Shown: positions 25,934 to 34,196, counted from the first letter of the stretch. The stretch: DNA of 64,000 nucleotides from Flavobacteriaceae bacterium (GCA_947446635.1 CANFHF010000008.1:1-64000), one strand, 5' to 3'. Notes: a model not told the origin generated them from the letters alone. Numbers and translations: made by a program.

Positions 25934-27541
25934 ATGATTTCAAGAGATATAAATATAGGATTAAATAATGCCGATGAGTTACAAAAAGCTATGGCAATGG
26001 GGTTTTCTCCACTTGATTTTGTGCAGATTCAGGAACATGGAATTGCTTTGGAAAAAATCCAAAATCAATTAGAGTTTTTTAAAAATGGAATTTCAAAGAC
26101 TATTTTAATAGAATCTGCAACGGTTTCAAATGGAATTTTGAAATTGTCGAAGGATGATTTTCAAGAAAAAGCGAATTTTTTTGATACACATAAATCAACC
26201 TTACAATTAAAAAAATTCGTACCCGCTTCTGGGGCCGCATCGAGAATGTTTAAATTTTTGAGTGCGTTTTTGAATGATTTTGATATTGAAAATGAAAGTA
26301 TCAATGCTTACATCAACAGGGAAAAAGATAATGAACTCTCAATGTTCATTGTTGGGTTGGAAAAATTTCCGTTTTGGGAAGACATTGATAAAAAGTTGAA
26401 AGAAGTTTTTCCGGATTTTAATTCATTGGAAAAAGATTATAAAAATTATTATTTCATAAAATTACTTTTGTCTTCGGATTATTATGATTTTGCCAATAAA
26501 CCCAAAGGGATTCTGCCTTTTCATAAATATAAAACTCATATTGCCACCGCAATTGAGGAACATTTGCATGAATGTGCTTATTATTCGAGTTCGAATGGGA
26601 GATCTCATTTGCATTTTACCGTCTCCGAAATACATCAAAATCAATTTGAAAAGGTAGTAAATGTTTTAAAAAATAAAGTAGAAATAGAATCAGAAACCAC
26701 GATAAATAGTAGCTATTCATACCAAAAAAAAAGCACCGATACTATTGCTGTTGACTTGAGTAATAATCCATTCAGGGATGAAACCGGAAAACTAGTATTT
26801 AGACCCGGTGGTCATGGGGCTTTAATCGAGAATTTGAATGATTTAGATGCTGATATTATTTTCATTAAAAACATTGACAACGTCATCCAAAATCAGATCG
26901 AAAGTATCGCCTTATATAAAAAAGCATTGGCTGGAATTTTGCTCGAATTGCAACAACAAATTTTTAACTATTTGAATGAAATTGAAAAGGCAAGGGAAGA
27001 GGATTTTAATGAAATTATGGCTTTCGCCAAAAATAAATTGAATATTGAATTGCTTGAGGATGTCTCGAAATACACTTTAGAAAATAAAATTAGCCATCTG
27101 AAAAATATTCTCGATCGACCGATTCGAGTTTGTGGAATGGTGAAAAACGAAGGTGAGCCTGGTGGCGGGCCATTTTGGGTTAGGGATTCAATAGGAAACG
27201 TTTCACTTCAAATTGTAGAGAGCTCGCAAATTGATTTTTCTAATGAAAATCAGGGTGTAATTGCTAATAAAGCAACCCATTTCAATCCTGTCGATTTGGT
27301 TTGCGGCATACGAAACTATAAAAATGAGAAATTCGATTTAACCCAATTTATAGATTTTAATAGTGGATTTATTGTCGAAAAAAATAAGGATGGTCGGGCT
27401 TTAAAAGGATACGAATTACCTGGTTTATGGAATGGAGCAATGGCAAAATGGATCACTATTTTTGTTGAAGTGCCTCTAATTACCTTCAATCCTGTGAAAA
27501 CCGTGAATGATTTATTGAAACCCGCCCACCAGCCACAATAA
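25934..27541 (+). CDS. DUF4301 family protein
   Basis: The 535-residue cytoplasmic protein belongs to a Bacteroidota family of unknown function. The segment FVPASGAASRMFKFL near residue 95 resembles the Gly-rich nucleotide-binding loop (GxxxRM) of sugar nucleotidyltransferases, and FRPGGHGALIENLNDLDAD and NEGEPGGGPFWV are further conserved-looking blocks. A nucleotidyltransferase-like role is therefore possible but unproven. It lies 22 bp after pnuC and 2 bp before the ArfB-like gene, so all three are probably co-transcribed. Confidence 0.8.
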   Translation: MISRDINIGLNNADELQKAMAMGFSPLDFVQIQEHGIALEKIQNQLEFFKNGISKTILIESATVSNGILKLSKDDFQEKANFFDTHKSTLQLKKFVPASGAASRMFKFLSAFLNDFDIENESINAYINREKDNELSMFIVGLEKFPFWEDIDKKLKEVFPDFNSLEKDYKNYYFIKLLLSSDYYDFANKPKGILPFHKYKTHIATAIEEHLHECAYYSSSNGRSHLHFTVSEIHQNQFEKVVNVLKNKVEIESETTINSSYSYQKKSTDTIAVDLSNNPFRDETGKLVFRPGGHGALIENLNDLDADIIFIKNIDNVIQNQIESIALYKKALAGILLELQQQIFNYLNEIEKAREEDFNEIMAFAKNKLNIELLEDVSKYTLENKISHLKNILDRPIRVCGMVKNEGEPGGGPFWVRDSIGNVSLQIVESSQIDFSNENQGVIANKATHFNPVDLVCGIRNYKNEKFDLTQFIDFNSGFIVEKNKDGRALKGYELPGLWNGAMAKWITIFVEVPLITFNPVKTVNDLLKPAHQPQ

Positions 27542-27543
27542 TT

Positions 27544-27945
27544 TTGGAACTTGGAAAAATAATAGCCGAATTACAGTTCAAAGCGGTTCGCAGCAGCGGG
27601 GCAGGAGGTCAAAACGTGAACAAGGTTGCCTCGAAGGTAGTTTTGTTTTTTGATTTGAAGAATTCCCTAGCCTTGTCCGAAGAAGAAAAAGTGCGTCTTG
27701 AAACTAAATTAGCTTCGAGATTAACATCGGATTTGGTTTTGATTTTAAATTGCGACGAAGACCGAAGCCAACTCAAAAACAAAGCGATTGTTACCAAACG
27801 TTTTTTGGACATAATCACGGCTGGACTTCATATTCCAAAAATCAGGAAGGCCACAAAAATCCCTAAATCGGTTATTCGAAAACGAATCAAAGACAAAAAG
27901 AATGTATCAGAAATTAAAAAATCACGCAGAAAACCTGATTTTTAG
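27544..27945 (+). CDS. arfB: Alternative ribosome-rescue peptidyl-tRNA hydrolase (ArfB/YaeJ type)
   Basis: The protein hydrolyses peptidyl-tRNA on stalled ribosomes. The 133 residues contain the GGQ motif in SSGAGGQNVNKVASKV, and a basic C-terminal tail (SVIRKRIKDKKN, KKSRRKPDF) expected to enter the empty mRNA channel. The codon used is probably TTG at 27544: no in-frame ATG exists after the in-frame stop at 27508, and the family N-terminus fits. The start lies 2 nt after the DUF4301 stop, suggesting coupled translation. Confidence 0.9.
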   Translation: MELGKIIAELQFKAVRSSGAGGQNVNKVASKVVLFFDLKNSLALSEEEKVRLETKLASRLTSDLVLILNCDEDRSQLKNKAIVTKRFLDIITAGLHIPKIRKATKIPKSVIRKRIKDKKNVSEIKKSRRKPDF

Positions 27946-27972
27946 TGGTTTCAAAAACTTTAAATTTTAAAC

Positions 27973-28002
27973 TTGGAACTTCAAACAAAAAATATATCTT
28001 TG
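27973..28002 (+). promoter_or_regulatory. Predicted promoter of the TPP-riboswitch leader
   Basis: TTG, a 19-bp gap, then TATCTTTG, ending about 8 bp before the first conserved riboswitch bases. It is one of the clearest promoters in the window. Confidence 0.7.
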
Positions 28003-28010
28003 CCTCGTCT

Positions 28011-28088
28011 CAAAGGGGTGCTCTAAATTACGAGCTGAGATTATACCCAACGAACCTGAACAGATAATGCTGTTAAGGGAAATAGATT
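28011..28088 (+). promoter_or_regulatory. TPP riboswitch (THI element)
   Basis: The conserved blocks occur in order: GGGGTGC, a CTC/GAG hairpin arm, GCTGAGATTATACCC, GAACCTGA, ATAATGC and AAGGGA. Together they form the thiamin-pyrophosphate aptamer. It sits in the leader of the TonB-dependent receptor gene, about 100 nt upstream of its ATG. Downstream lies an imperfect hairpin (AAGATGA with TCATTCTT, about 28092-28115) and a second hairpin touching the start codon, candidates for the expression platform. When TPP is abundant, receptor synthesis should fall. Confidence 0.95.
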
Positions 28089-28168
28089 CTAAGATGAAGT
28101 ACACATCATTCTTAAAATCGGAACAAATCATTTTTTAATTTAACAAAAGAATAATTCCCCCTTTTATT

Positions 28169-28184
28169 CGTAAAACTTTTTACG
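28169..28184 (+). promoter_or_regulatory. Hairpin abutting the receptor start codon
   Basis: CGTAAA and TTTACG pair around a 4-nt loop and end 1 nt before the ATG at 28186. This could mask translation initiation as part of the TPP-riboswitch expression platform; the A+T-rich stem is weak. Confidence 0.4.
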
Positions 28185-28185
28185 G

Positions 28186-30384
28186 ATGAATATTTTATTT
28201 ATTAAAAAGAGCCAAAAGCCAGAAGCCAAAAGCCAAATCTTAACTTTTATTTTTTCTCTTGCCTTATGGCTAATGGCTAATGCCTCCTTTTCACAAGAGA
28301 AACAACAAGACACAACCAAAGTCAAACAACTCGATGAGGTTTTGGTTTCAGCGGTTCGTGTCACTTCAAAAACACCGGTTAGTTTCAGCAATTTAGACAA
28401 AAAGGAAATCAAGTTCCGGAATTTAGGTCAAGACATTCCCATTTTGATGAACTATTTGCCATCTGTTGTTACCACTTCTGATGCTGGAAACGGTGTTGGA
28501 TATACTGGAATTCGAGTTCGTGGTAGTGATGCTAGCAGAGTAAACGTGACTATTAACGGAATTCCATACAACGATTCCGAAAGTCAAGGAACCTATTGGG
28601 TGAATATGCCTGATTTTGCGTCTTCGGTGGAGAGCTTGCAGTTGCAACGCGGCGTGGGAACTTCAACCAATGGGGCTGGTGCTTTTGGCGCCAGTCTGAA
28701 TATGCTGACCGATTCCTATTCAGACACAACTTCGAGTGAGATTTCTAATTCCATCGGGAGTTTTAACACTCAAAAACACACAGTTAAATTCAGTACCGGA
28801 TTGATGAACGACCATTTTGAAATTGCAGGACGTTTGTCTACTTTAAAATCAGATGGTTATGTAGACAGAGCGAGTTCTGATTTGAAATCTTATTTTCTTC
28901 AGGGAACGTATGTGGGTAAAAAAACCTTAATCAAAGCTTTGGCTTTTGGCGGTTATGAACGGACTTATCAATCTTGGAATGGAGTTGATGCAACAACACT
29001 AGTAACTAATAGAACCTATAATTCTGTTGGCGAAAAGTATAGTGATACAGGAGATTTTGAAGGTTATTATCAAAACCAAGTAGACAATTACAATCAGGAT
29101 CATGCGCAATTGCATTGGAATGAAAAAATTTCAGAGCATTGGAATTCCAATTTGGCTTTTCATTATACTAAAGGAAAAGGATATTACGAGGAATTTGTGG
29201 ATGACTGGTTTTACACTAATGTTCTTTTTAAAGAGGATTCTAAATTTACTTTTTTAGGATTAGATGAGATAAATGTAAATGGAAATCCAATTACATCAAC
29301 TGATTATACCCGAAGAAAATGGTTGGATAATAATTTCTACGGGACTACATTTTCAGCTAATTATAAAGACGAAAAGTTAGATTTTATTTTGGGTGGAAGT
29401 TATAATAAATACGAAGGAAGTCATTTTGGTCAAGTAATTTGGGCGCAGTTTGCTTCTCAAAGTGAATTGGGAAATAAATATTATGATAATTCGGCAACTA
29501 AAAACGATGGTGCTATTTTTGCAAAAGCCAATTATCAAATTAGTTCTAAATTCAGTTTGTTTGGCGATTTGCAACTTCGAAATGTAATTTATAAAATCAA
29601 TAGTCCAGAAACGGGTTTGGTCAATGCCAATTTTAATTTTTTCAATCCAAAAGCAGGGTTGAATTATACGATGAATGAAAAAAATATCTTGTATTTTTCG
29701 TATGCAAGAGCCAATCGCGAACCAAATAGAACGGATTATGAAGGAGAAAATGCGAAGCCAGAAAAACTGAATGATTTTGAATTAGGATGGCGATACACTT
29801 CAGAAAAAGTGAAATTCAATTCGAATATTTATTATATGGTATACAAAGACCAACTGATTTTAACCGGAAACTTGGACGATGTAGGAAATCCAATTCGTTC
29901 TAACAGCGAAAAAAGTTACCGATTAGGATTAGAAGTTGATGCAACAATTTCAGTATCAGAAAAGTTTTTTTTAAGACCTAACTTTACTTTGAGTGCTAGT
30001 AAAAATATTGATTTGGCTGTGGAAGGAAAAAATTACGGAACCACAAACATTGCTTATTCGCCATCGATTATTGCTGGAAATATTATTGTTTACAAACCAA
30101 TCGAAGGTTTGCAAATTTCACTTTTGCAAAAATTTGTTGGGGAACAATATATGAACAATATCGAATCTCACGATGCAAAATTGGCGAGTTATTTTGTTAA
30201 CGATTTAAATGTTGGCTATGAAATTAAACCAAAATCCGTGTTCAAATCAATTGTTATTACTGGATTAGTCAACAATATTTTAGACAACAAATACTTATCA
30301 AACGGCTATATGTGGGATGTTTATCCTTATTATTATCCGCAGGCAGGAATCAATTTCTTGGCAGGCCTGACGCTGAAGTTTTAG
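28186..30384 (+). CDS. TonB-dependent receptor, probable thiamin transporter
   Basis: The 732-residue outer-membrane receptor has a signal peptide ending near ANASFSQ, a TonB-box-like LDEVLVSAVR at about residue 49, a plug domain (YTGIRVRGSDASRVNVTINGIP) and a 22-strand barrel ending in LTLKF. Its leader contains a TPP riboswitch, and receptors with this leader in Bacteroidota are predicted thiamin or thiamin-phosphate importers. The first ~35 codons contain near-tandem AGCCAAAAGCC-like and ATGGCTA-like DNA, so the long N-terminus may derive from a repeat inserted in the leader; a later start is not available before the hydrophobic segment. Confidence 0.93.
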   Translation: MNILFIKKSQKPEAKSQILTFIFSLALWLMANASFSQEKQQDTTKVKQLDEVLVSAVRVTSKTPVSFSNLDKKEIKFRNLGQDIPILMNYLPSVVTTSDAGNGVGYTGIRVRGSDASRVNVTINGIPYNDSESQGTYWVNMPDFASSVESLQLQRGVGTSTNGAGAFGASLNMLTDSYSDTTSSEISNSIGSFNTQKHTVKFSTGLMNDHFEIAGRLSTLKSDGYVDRASSDLKSYFLQGTYVGKKTLIKALAFGGYERTYQSWNGVDATTLVTNRTYNSVGEKYSDTGDFEGYYQNQVDNYNQDHAQLHWNEKISEHWNSNLAFHYTKGKGYYEEFVDDWFYTNVLFKEDSKFTFLGLDEINVNGNPITSTDYTRRKWLDNNFYGTTFSANYKDEKLDFILGGSYNKYEGSHFGQVIWAQFASQSELGNKYYDNSATKNDGAIFAKANYQISSKFSLFGDLQLRNVIYKINSPETGLVNANFNFFNPKAGLNYTMNEKNILYFSYARANREPNRTDYEGENAKPEKLNDFELGWRYTSEKVKFNSNIYYMVYKDQLILTGNLDDVGNPIRSNSEKSYRLGLEVDATISVSEKFFLRPNFTLSASKNIDLAVEGKNYGTTNIAYSPSIIAGNIIVYKPIEGLQISLLQKFVGEQYMNNIESHDAKLASYFVNDLNVGYEIKPKSVFKSIVITGLVNNILDNKYLSNGYMWDVYPYYYPQAGINFLAGLTLKF
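28208..28238 (+). repeat. Near-tandem AGCCAAAAGCCAGA repeat inside the receptor signal-peptide codons
   Basis: Three AGCC(A/G)AAAGCC-type units in a row encode SQKPEAKSQ. A second block with three ATGGCTA units lies at 28265-28285. Both look like the short repeats otherwise found between genes. Confidence 0.55.
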
Positions 30385-30404
30385 ATTCATTTTTTAATAA
30401 AGCT

Positions 30405-30437
30405 AAAAAACCTGATGTCTAAAACCTCAGGTTTTTT
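30405..30437 (+). terminator. Bidirectional terminator after the receptor gene
   Basis: The perfect 11-bp stem AAAAAACCTGA/TCAGGTTTTTT has an 11-nt loop and symmetric A- and T-runs. It serves both the receptor gene and the convergent lipoprotein gene. Confidence 0.9.
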
Positions 30438-30440
30438 GTA

Positions 30441-30860
30441 TTAATTATATACGTGCAACAGATTTCCGTTGACTTCAACTCGGTATTGCTTCAATGGATA
30501 TTGTTTCCCTGCACATTGACCTGAAAACAAACTATATTCAGCATTTTCACAAGCACAAAGAGCATTTATTCCTTTTATTGTCATTGTAGAACAGGAACTC
30601 AAAGCCTGATTAGGACAAGCTGCATCAAAGGCATTATAGGTTATACCGGAATTATTAAAAACAATTATTCCGCGAACACCTTGACCAGAAATATAAACAG
30701 CATTACTCATGGATTTAAGATTGGAATATTCCGGAAGACTCAAATTAATATTTAAGTTAACAGAGTAATTTGGCAAATATGGATTGTTGTTTTTAGGAGA
30801 GTTGGTACTACAGCCAAAAAGAATTGGAAAGGCTATCAACAGAAGGAAACATTTTTTCAT
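30441..30860 (-). CDS. Rieske-like lipoprotein with altered cluster ligands
   Basis: The 139-residue lipoprotein has a lipobox ending at Cys17 (LLLIAFPILFGC). The C-terminal half follows the Rieske domain order: C82-P-N84, Cys90, C102-A-C104-E105, a Gly-containing turn, then YPLKQYRVEVNGNLLHVY. In true Rieske proteins the ligand pairs are CxH and CxxH; here the histidines are Asn84 and Glu105, while the two cluster cysteines and the two disulfide cysteines remain. It probably keeps the fold but cannot bind a normal [2Fe-2S] cluster. Its role is unknown; it is convergent with the thiamin receptor and divergent from greA. Confidence 0.75.
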   Translation of the reverse strand: MKKCFLLLIAFPILFGCSTNSPKNNNPYLPNYSVNLNINLSLPEYSNLKSMSNAVYISGQGVRGIIVFNNSGITYNAFDAACPNQALSSCSTMTIKGINALCACENAEYSLFSGQCAGKQYPLKQYRVEVNGNLLHVYN

Positions 30861-30891
30861 TATTCAAAATATATTAAAAGAATTAGCGAAA

Positions 30892-30899
30892 CAAATTTA
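30892..30899 (-). promoter_or_regulatory. Predicted -7 box of the Rieske-like lipoprotein gene
   Basis: TAAATTTG on the minus strand, 31 nt before the ATG; no clear -33 element. Confidence 0.4.
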
Positions 30900-30937
30900 A
30901 TTTATTTAACTTTGAATTGTCTATGATTAACATATAA

Positions 30938-30967
30938 TTGTAGCCTAAAAAAATAATAGTATCTTTG
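30938..30967 (+). promoter_or_regulatory. Predicted promoter of greA
   Basis: TTG, a 19-bp gap, then TATCTTTG. It lies 56 nt upstream of the chosen ATG and directly before a terminator-like hairpin. Confidence 0.7.
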
Positions 30968-30971
30968 TGGA

Positions 30972-31000
30972 AAGAAATCCCGTCCAGATGGGATTTTTTC
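30972..31000 (+). terminator. Terminator-like hairpin in the greA leader
   Basis: AAATCCC pairs with GGGATTT around an 8-nt loop; further A-U pairs and a six-T run follow. It lies between the greA promoter and its ATG, and no plus-strand gene ends upstream, so it cannot be an ordinary 3' terminator. It looks like an attenuator. Confidence 0.7.
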
Positions 31001-31023
31001 TATTTTATATAAACGACCAAGTT

Positions 31024-31500
31024 ATGAGCGCAGTATCTTATTACACAGCAGAAGGATTAAAAAAATTAAGAGAAGAATTAGACTATTTAAAAAGTGTGAT
31101 GCGACCAAAAGCATCCGCAGATATAGCTGAGGCAAGAGATAAAGGTGATTTATCCGAGAATGCCGAATATGATGCAGCCAAAGAAGCGCAAGGGATGCTC
31201 GAAATGAGAATTGCTAAACTAGAAGATGTGCATTCTAACGCGAGATTAATTGATGAAACGCAATTAGATGTTTCTAAAGTTTTAGTTTTATCCAATGTAA
31301 AAATCAAAAACCAAGCCAATGGAATGGAAATGAAATATACTCTTGTAGCCGAAAGTGAAGCCGATTTAAAAACGGGAAAAATCTCAGTTACTTCGCCTAT
31401 TGGTAGAGGATTACTAGGAAAAAAAATTGGTGAAGTAGCCGAGATTACTGTGCCAAACGGAGTATTAAAATTTGAAATCCTAGAAATTTCTCGCGATTAA
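31024..31500 (+). CDS. greA: Transcription elongation factor GreA
   Basis: GreA stimulates cleavage of backtracked transcripts by RNA polymerase. The 158 residues are the standard length: an N-terminal coiled coil with the acidic tip ARDKGDLSENAEYDAAKEAQ, and a C-terminal FKBP-like domain with SPIGRGLLGKKIGEVAEI. ATG at 31024 (MSAVSYYTAEGLKKL) is chosen because upstream codons overlap the promoter and leader hairpin. The HIT gene lies 50 bp downstream. Confidence 0.96.
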   Translation: MSAVSYYTAEGLKKLREELDYLKSVMRPKASADIAEARDKGDLSENAEYDAAKEAQGMLEMRIAKLEDVHSNARLIDETQLDVSKVLVLSNVKIKNQANGMEMKYTLVAESEADLKTGKISVTSPIGRGLLGKKIGEVAEITVPNGVLKFEILEISRD

Positions 31501-31550
31501 ACAAAAGTTATAATTCTTAACACAAACGAAAATCTAATTCCTATATAATA

Positions 31551-31940
31551 ATGTCAAGCATTTTTACCAAAATCGTAATTGGGGAGATTTCTTGCTATAA
31601 AATCGCCGAGGATGATGATTTTTTGGCTTTTTTGGATGTAAATCCAAACGCAAAGGGACATACTTTATGTGTTCCTAAACAGGAAATTGACAAAATTTTT
31701 GACCTTGAAGATGACTTGTTTCTTGGATTAATGCTTTTTTCAAAAAAAGTAGCAGTTGCACTTGAAAAAACAATCCCTTGTAACAGAATAGGAATGACCG
31801 TGATAGGTCTTGAGGTTCCTCATGCCCACGTTCATTTGATTCCCTTGAACGAAATGGACGAAATGCGTTTTAAAAATAAAGTTTCAATGACTACTGAAGA
31901 ATTTCAGGTTTTGGCAAAACAAATTCAAGCAAATTTATAA
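31551..31940 (+). CDS. HIT family protein
   Basis: The 129-residue histidine-triad hydrolase shows IFTKIVIGEISCYKIAEDD at the N-terminus, FLDVNPNAKGHTLCVPK, and the triad HAHVHLIPL. This is the common Hint/HinT-like bacterial branch, acting on nucleotide phosphoramidates or adenylates; the natural substrate is unknown. It follows greA on the same strand, an order I recognise from other Flavobacteria. Confidence 0.92.
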   Translation: MSSIFTKIVIGEISCYKIAEDDDFLAFLDVNPNAKGHTLCVPKQEIDKIFDLEDDLFLGLMLFSKKVAVALEKTIPCNRIGMTVIGLEVPHAHVHLIPLNEMDEMRFKNKVSMTTEEFQVLAKQIQANL

Positions 31941-31993
31941 AAATATAATTCCAATAAGCCTAGATTTCCTATTTCTAAATCAATAACTGAAGT

Positions 31994-33142
31994 TTAAATT
32001 TCCATCTTTCTAAAAATCACCTGCATAGTGGTTCCTTTTCCTATTTCGGAATTCAGCACTTTTATGGTTCCCTTGTGATATTCTTCCACAATCCTTTTTG
32101 TCAAAGACAACCCCAATCCCCAGCCGCGTTTTTTAGTGGTAAATCCTGGCTCAAAAATACTTTTAAACTGTTTTTTTGGTATTCCACTTCCCGTATCTGA
32201 AACATTTATTTTTACAAAATTACCATCTTGGGTTACTTCCAAAACCAACTTCCCTCTGCCTTTCATCGCATCAATTGCATTTTTTACCAGATTTTCTACT
32301 GTCCAACTGTGCAAAGTGGGGTTCATCAAAACCACAATGGGTGATTCTGGAGCTTTAAAAGAAAACTCGATTTGTTTCGAAAATCGGGATTGTAAATAAT
32401 CATAGGCTTTTTGAGTTTCTTCAATAACATCCTTATTTTCTAAAATGGGTTCTGAACCTATTTTAGAAAAACGCTCCGTGATGGTTTGTAAACGTTCAAT
32501 ATCTCTTTCCATTTCGGAAATGGTAATTTCAGCGATATTCTCGGCTTTTAGGAGTTCGACCCAGCCTATTAAAGAGGATAGTGGCGTGCCTATCTGATGC
32601 GCCGTTTCCTTTGCCATTCCAGCCCAAAGCTTGTTTTGGGTCGCCATCTTGGTGCTTTTGTAGAAATTATAAACTAGGGCGGCAAATAATACAATAATCA
32701 ACAATAATGCTGTTGGATAATATTTTAATTTGTTCAATAAAGACGAATCTCCATAATATAATTTATGAATGTTATTGTCTGAGATTTTCATAATGATAGG
32801 CTCATTTTGATTTTTCAATTTTTTTAAAAAAGTATTTAATTTGACCTTATCTTTTAAAATATCAATATCAATATTATTGGTGTTAATTATAGAGTCTTTG
32901 TTGGTAACTATTATTGGAATAGAAGCTTCTTGAATAATTTGAAACGGAAGTTCAATGTCAGCATTTGGATCAGCACTATTAATTTTTTTTTGAGCCAATG
33001 CCCAATTCTGCATTTTAACCCTTTCTTCATTTTTGAAAATTTGAAAAAAGGTATAGGTATTCCAAAGAATCAGTGAAATAATAAAAAAGGACGCAAAAAC
33101 GATAATCCAACGGGTTGTATTTCTGTTTTTAGAAAACTGCAT
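31994..33142 (-). CDS. Orphan sensor histidine kinase
   Basis: The 382-residue membrane kinase has helix 1 at about residues 11-30, a ~110-residue periplasmic sensor region and helix 2 at about 141-160. A short HisKA-type region follows, with phospho-acceptor His182 in KETAHQIGTPLSSL. The ATPase domain has N-box ENLVKNAIDAM (Asn288), G1 DTGSG (316-320) and G2 GWGLGL (340-345). No response regulator gene is adjacent, so partner and signal are unknown. Confidence 0.92.
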   Translation of the reverse strand: MQFSKNRNTTRWIIVFASFFIISLILWNTYTFFQIFKNEERVKMQNWALAQKKINSADPNADIELPFQIIQEASIPIIVTNKDSIINTNNIDIDILKDKVKLNTFLKKLKNQNEPIIMKISDNNIHKLYYGDSSLLNKLKYYPTALLLIIVLFAALVYNFYKSTKMATQNKLWAGMAKETAHQIGTPLSSLIGWVELLKAENIAEITISEMERDIERLQTITERFSKIGSEPILENKDVIEETQKAYDYLQSRFSKQIEFSFKAPESPIVVLMNPTLHSWTVENLVKNAIDAMKGRGKLVLEVTQDGNFVKINVSDTGSGIPKKQFKSIFEPGFTTKKRGWGLGLSLTKRIVEEYHKGTIKVLNSEIGKGTTMQVIFRKMEI

Positions 33143-33176
33143 AAATTGATTTTTGTGGCATAAATATAATAATTAC

Positions 33177-33202
33177 AATGGCAATAGCAATAGCAATAGC
33201 AA
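33177..33202 (+). repeat. Hexamer tandem repeat
   Basis: GCAATA is repeated about three and a half times (with one ATGGC variant at the left edge) between the kinase and flavin reductase genes. It is a candidate length-variable locus. Confidence 0.7.
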
Positions 33203-33263
33203 ATTTCAATTGTAATTTCGAAATTAACGCACTAACTATTTTACATTCTAGGTTCTTATTTCC

Positions 33264-33271
33264 TACTTTTG
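33264..33271 (+). promoter_or_regulatory. Predicted -7 box of the flavin reductase gene
   Basis: TACTTTTG, 16 nt upstream of the ATG. Confidence 0.4.
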
Positions 33272-33287
33272 TTCAAATAGAAATCAG

Positions 33288-34166
33288 ATGATTAGCATAG
33301 AACCGAAAAATCTTTCTCTGGCAAAATTGCAAAGCTATTTACAAGGAGCCGTTGCGCCGAGACCTATCGCCTTGGCGAGTACAATAAGCAAAAGTGGGAA
33401 GCCTAATTTGGCTCCTTTCAGCTTTTTTAATGTTTTTAGCGCTAATCCACCCATTCTTGTCTTTTCGCCTGCTCGCCGTGTTCGAGACAACACTATAAAA
33501 CATACCTTAATCAATTGTGAGGCTACTCGAGAAGTGGTTATAAACATAGTGAATTTTGATATGGTACAACAAATGTCCCTATCAAGTGCCGAATATCCCG
33601 AAGGTGTAAACGAATTCCTGAAATCTGGTTTAACGCAAATGCCTTCAGACATCATAAAGCCGTATCGCGTTGCTCAAAGTCCGGTTCAATTTGAATGTAA
33701 AGTCAATAAAATTATACCCTTGGGAAATGAAGGGGGAGCAGGGAATTTAATTATCTGCGAAGTGGTCAAAATTCATATCAATGAAGCCATTCTTGACGAA
33801 AATGGCGAAATCAATCCCAATAAAATTGACTTAGTTGCCCGTTTGGGAGAAAATTGGTATTCAAGAGCTAAAACGGGGTTGTTTGAAGTTGAAAAACCAT
33901 TGCAAAACATGGGCATAGGCGTAGATTCAATTCCCATTTTTATTAAAAATAGCCCCGTTTTTGATAGTAATGATTTAGGGAAATTAGGGAATTGCAATAG
34001 TTTGCCTACTAAAGAAGAAATTGATATATTTGTAAATCAGAATTTTGCACTCAAGGGAGTTTTAAGTTCCGACGATGTGCGGAAAATACATTTGAAAGCT
34101 AAGGCTTATTTAGATACTAATGATGTTCTTTCAGCTTGGAAAGTACTTCTTGCCAAAGAAATTTAA
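33288..34166 (+). CDS. Flavin reductase-like FMN-binding protein
   Basis: The 292-residue protein has an N-terminal split-barrel flavin reductase domain (about 1-200; QGAVAPRPIALASTISKSG, NLAPFSFFNVFSANPPIL) that binds FMN, and a C-terminal extension of ~90 residues. The family either supplies reduced flavin to oxygenases or acts on small substrates. No oxygenase is adjacent, so the partner is unknown. DUF3127 follows 30 bp later. Confidence 0.87.
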   Translation: MISIEPKNLSLAKLQSYLQGAVAPRPIALASTISKSGKPNLAPFSFFNVFSANPPILVFSPARRVRDNTIKHTLINCEATREVVINIVNFDMVQQMSLSSAEYPEGVNEFLKSGLTQMPSDIIKPYRVAQSPVQFECKVNKIIPLGNEGGAGNLIICEVVKIHINEAILDENGEINPNKIDLVARLGENWYSRAKTGLFEVEKPLQNMGIGVDSIPIFIKNSPVFDSNDLGKLGNCNSLPTKEEIDIFVNQNFALKGVLSSDDVRKIHLKAKAYLDTNDVLSAWKVLLAKEI

Positions 34167-34196
34167 ACAGAATAACAACAATATAAATAAATAAAT

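Noticed and set aside
23901..27945. PPTase, GGGPS, PnuC, DUF4301 and ArfB-like genes as a new biosynthetic cluster
   Set aside because: The genes share strand and close spacing, but no carrier, synthase or tailoring enzyme is present, and the functions look unrelated housekeeping.
30972..31000. greA leader hairpin as an ordinary 3' terminator
   Set aside because: The upstream neighbour is on the opposite strand, so no plus-strand transcript ends there.
33177..33202. GCAATA repeats as a CRISPR array or origin iterons
   Set aside because: Units are 6 bp and directly adjacent, with no spacers, no cas genes and no initiator gene nearby.
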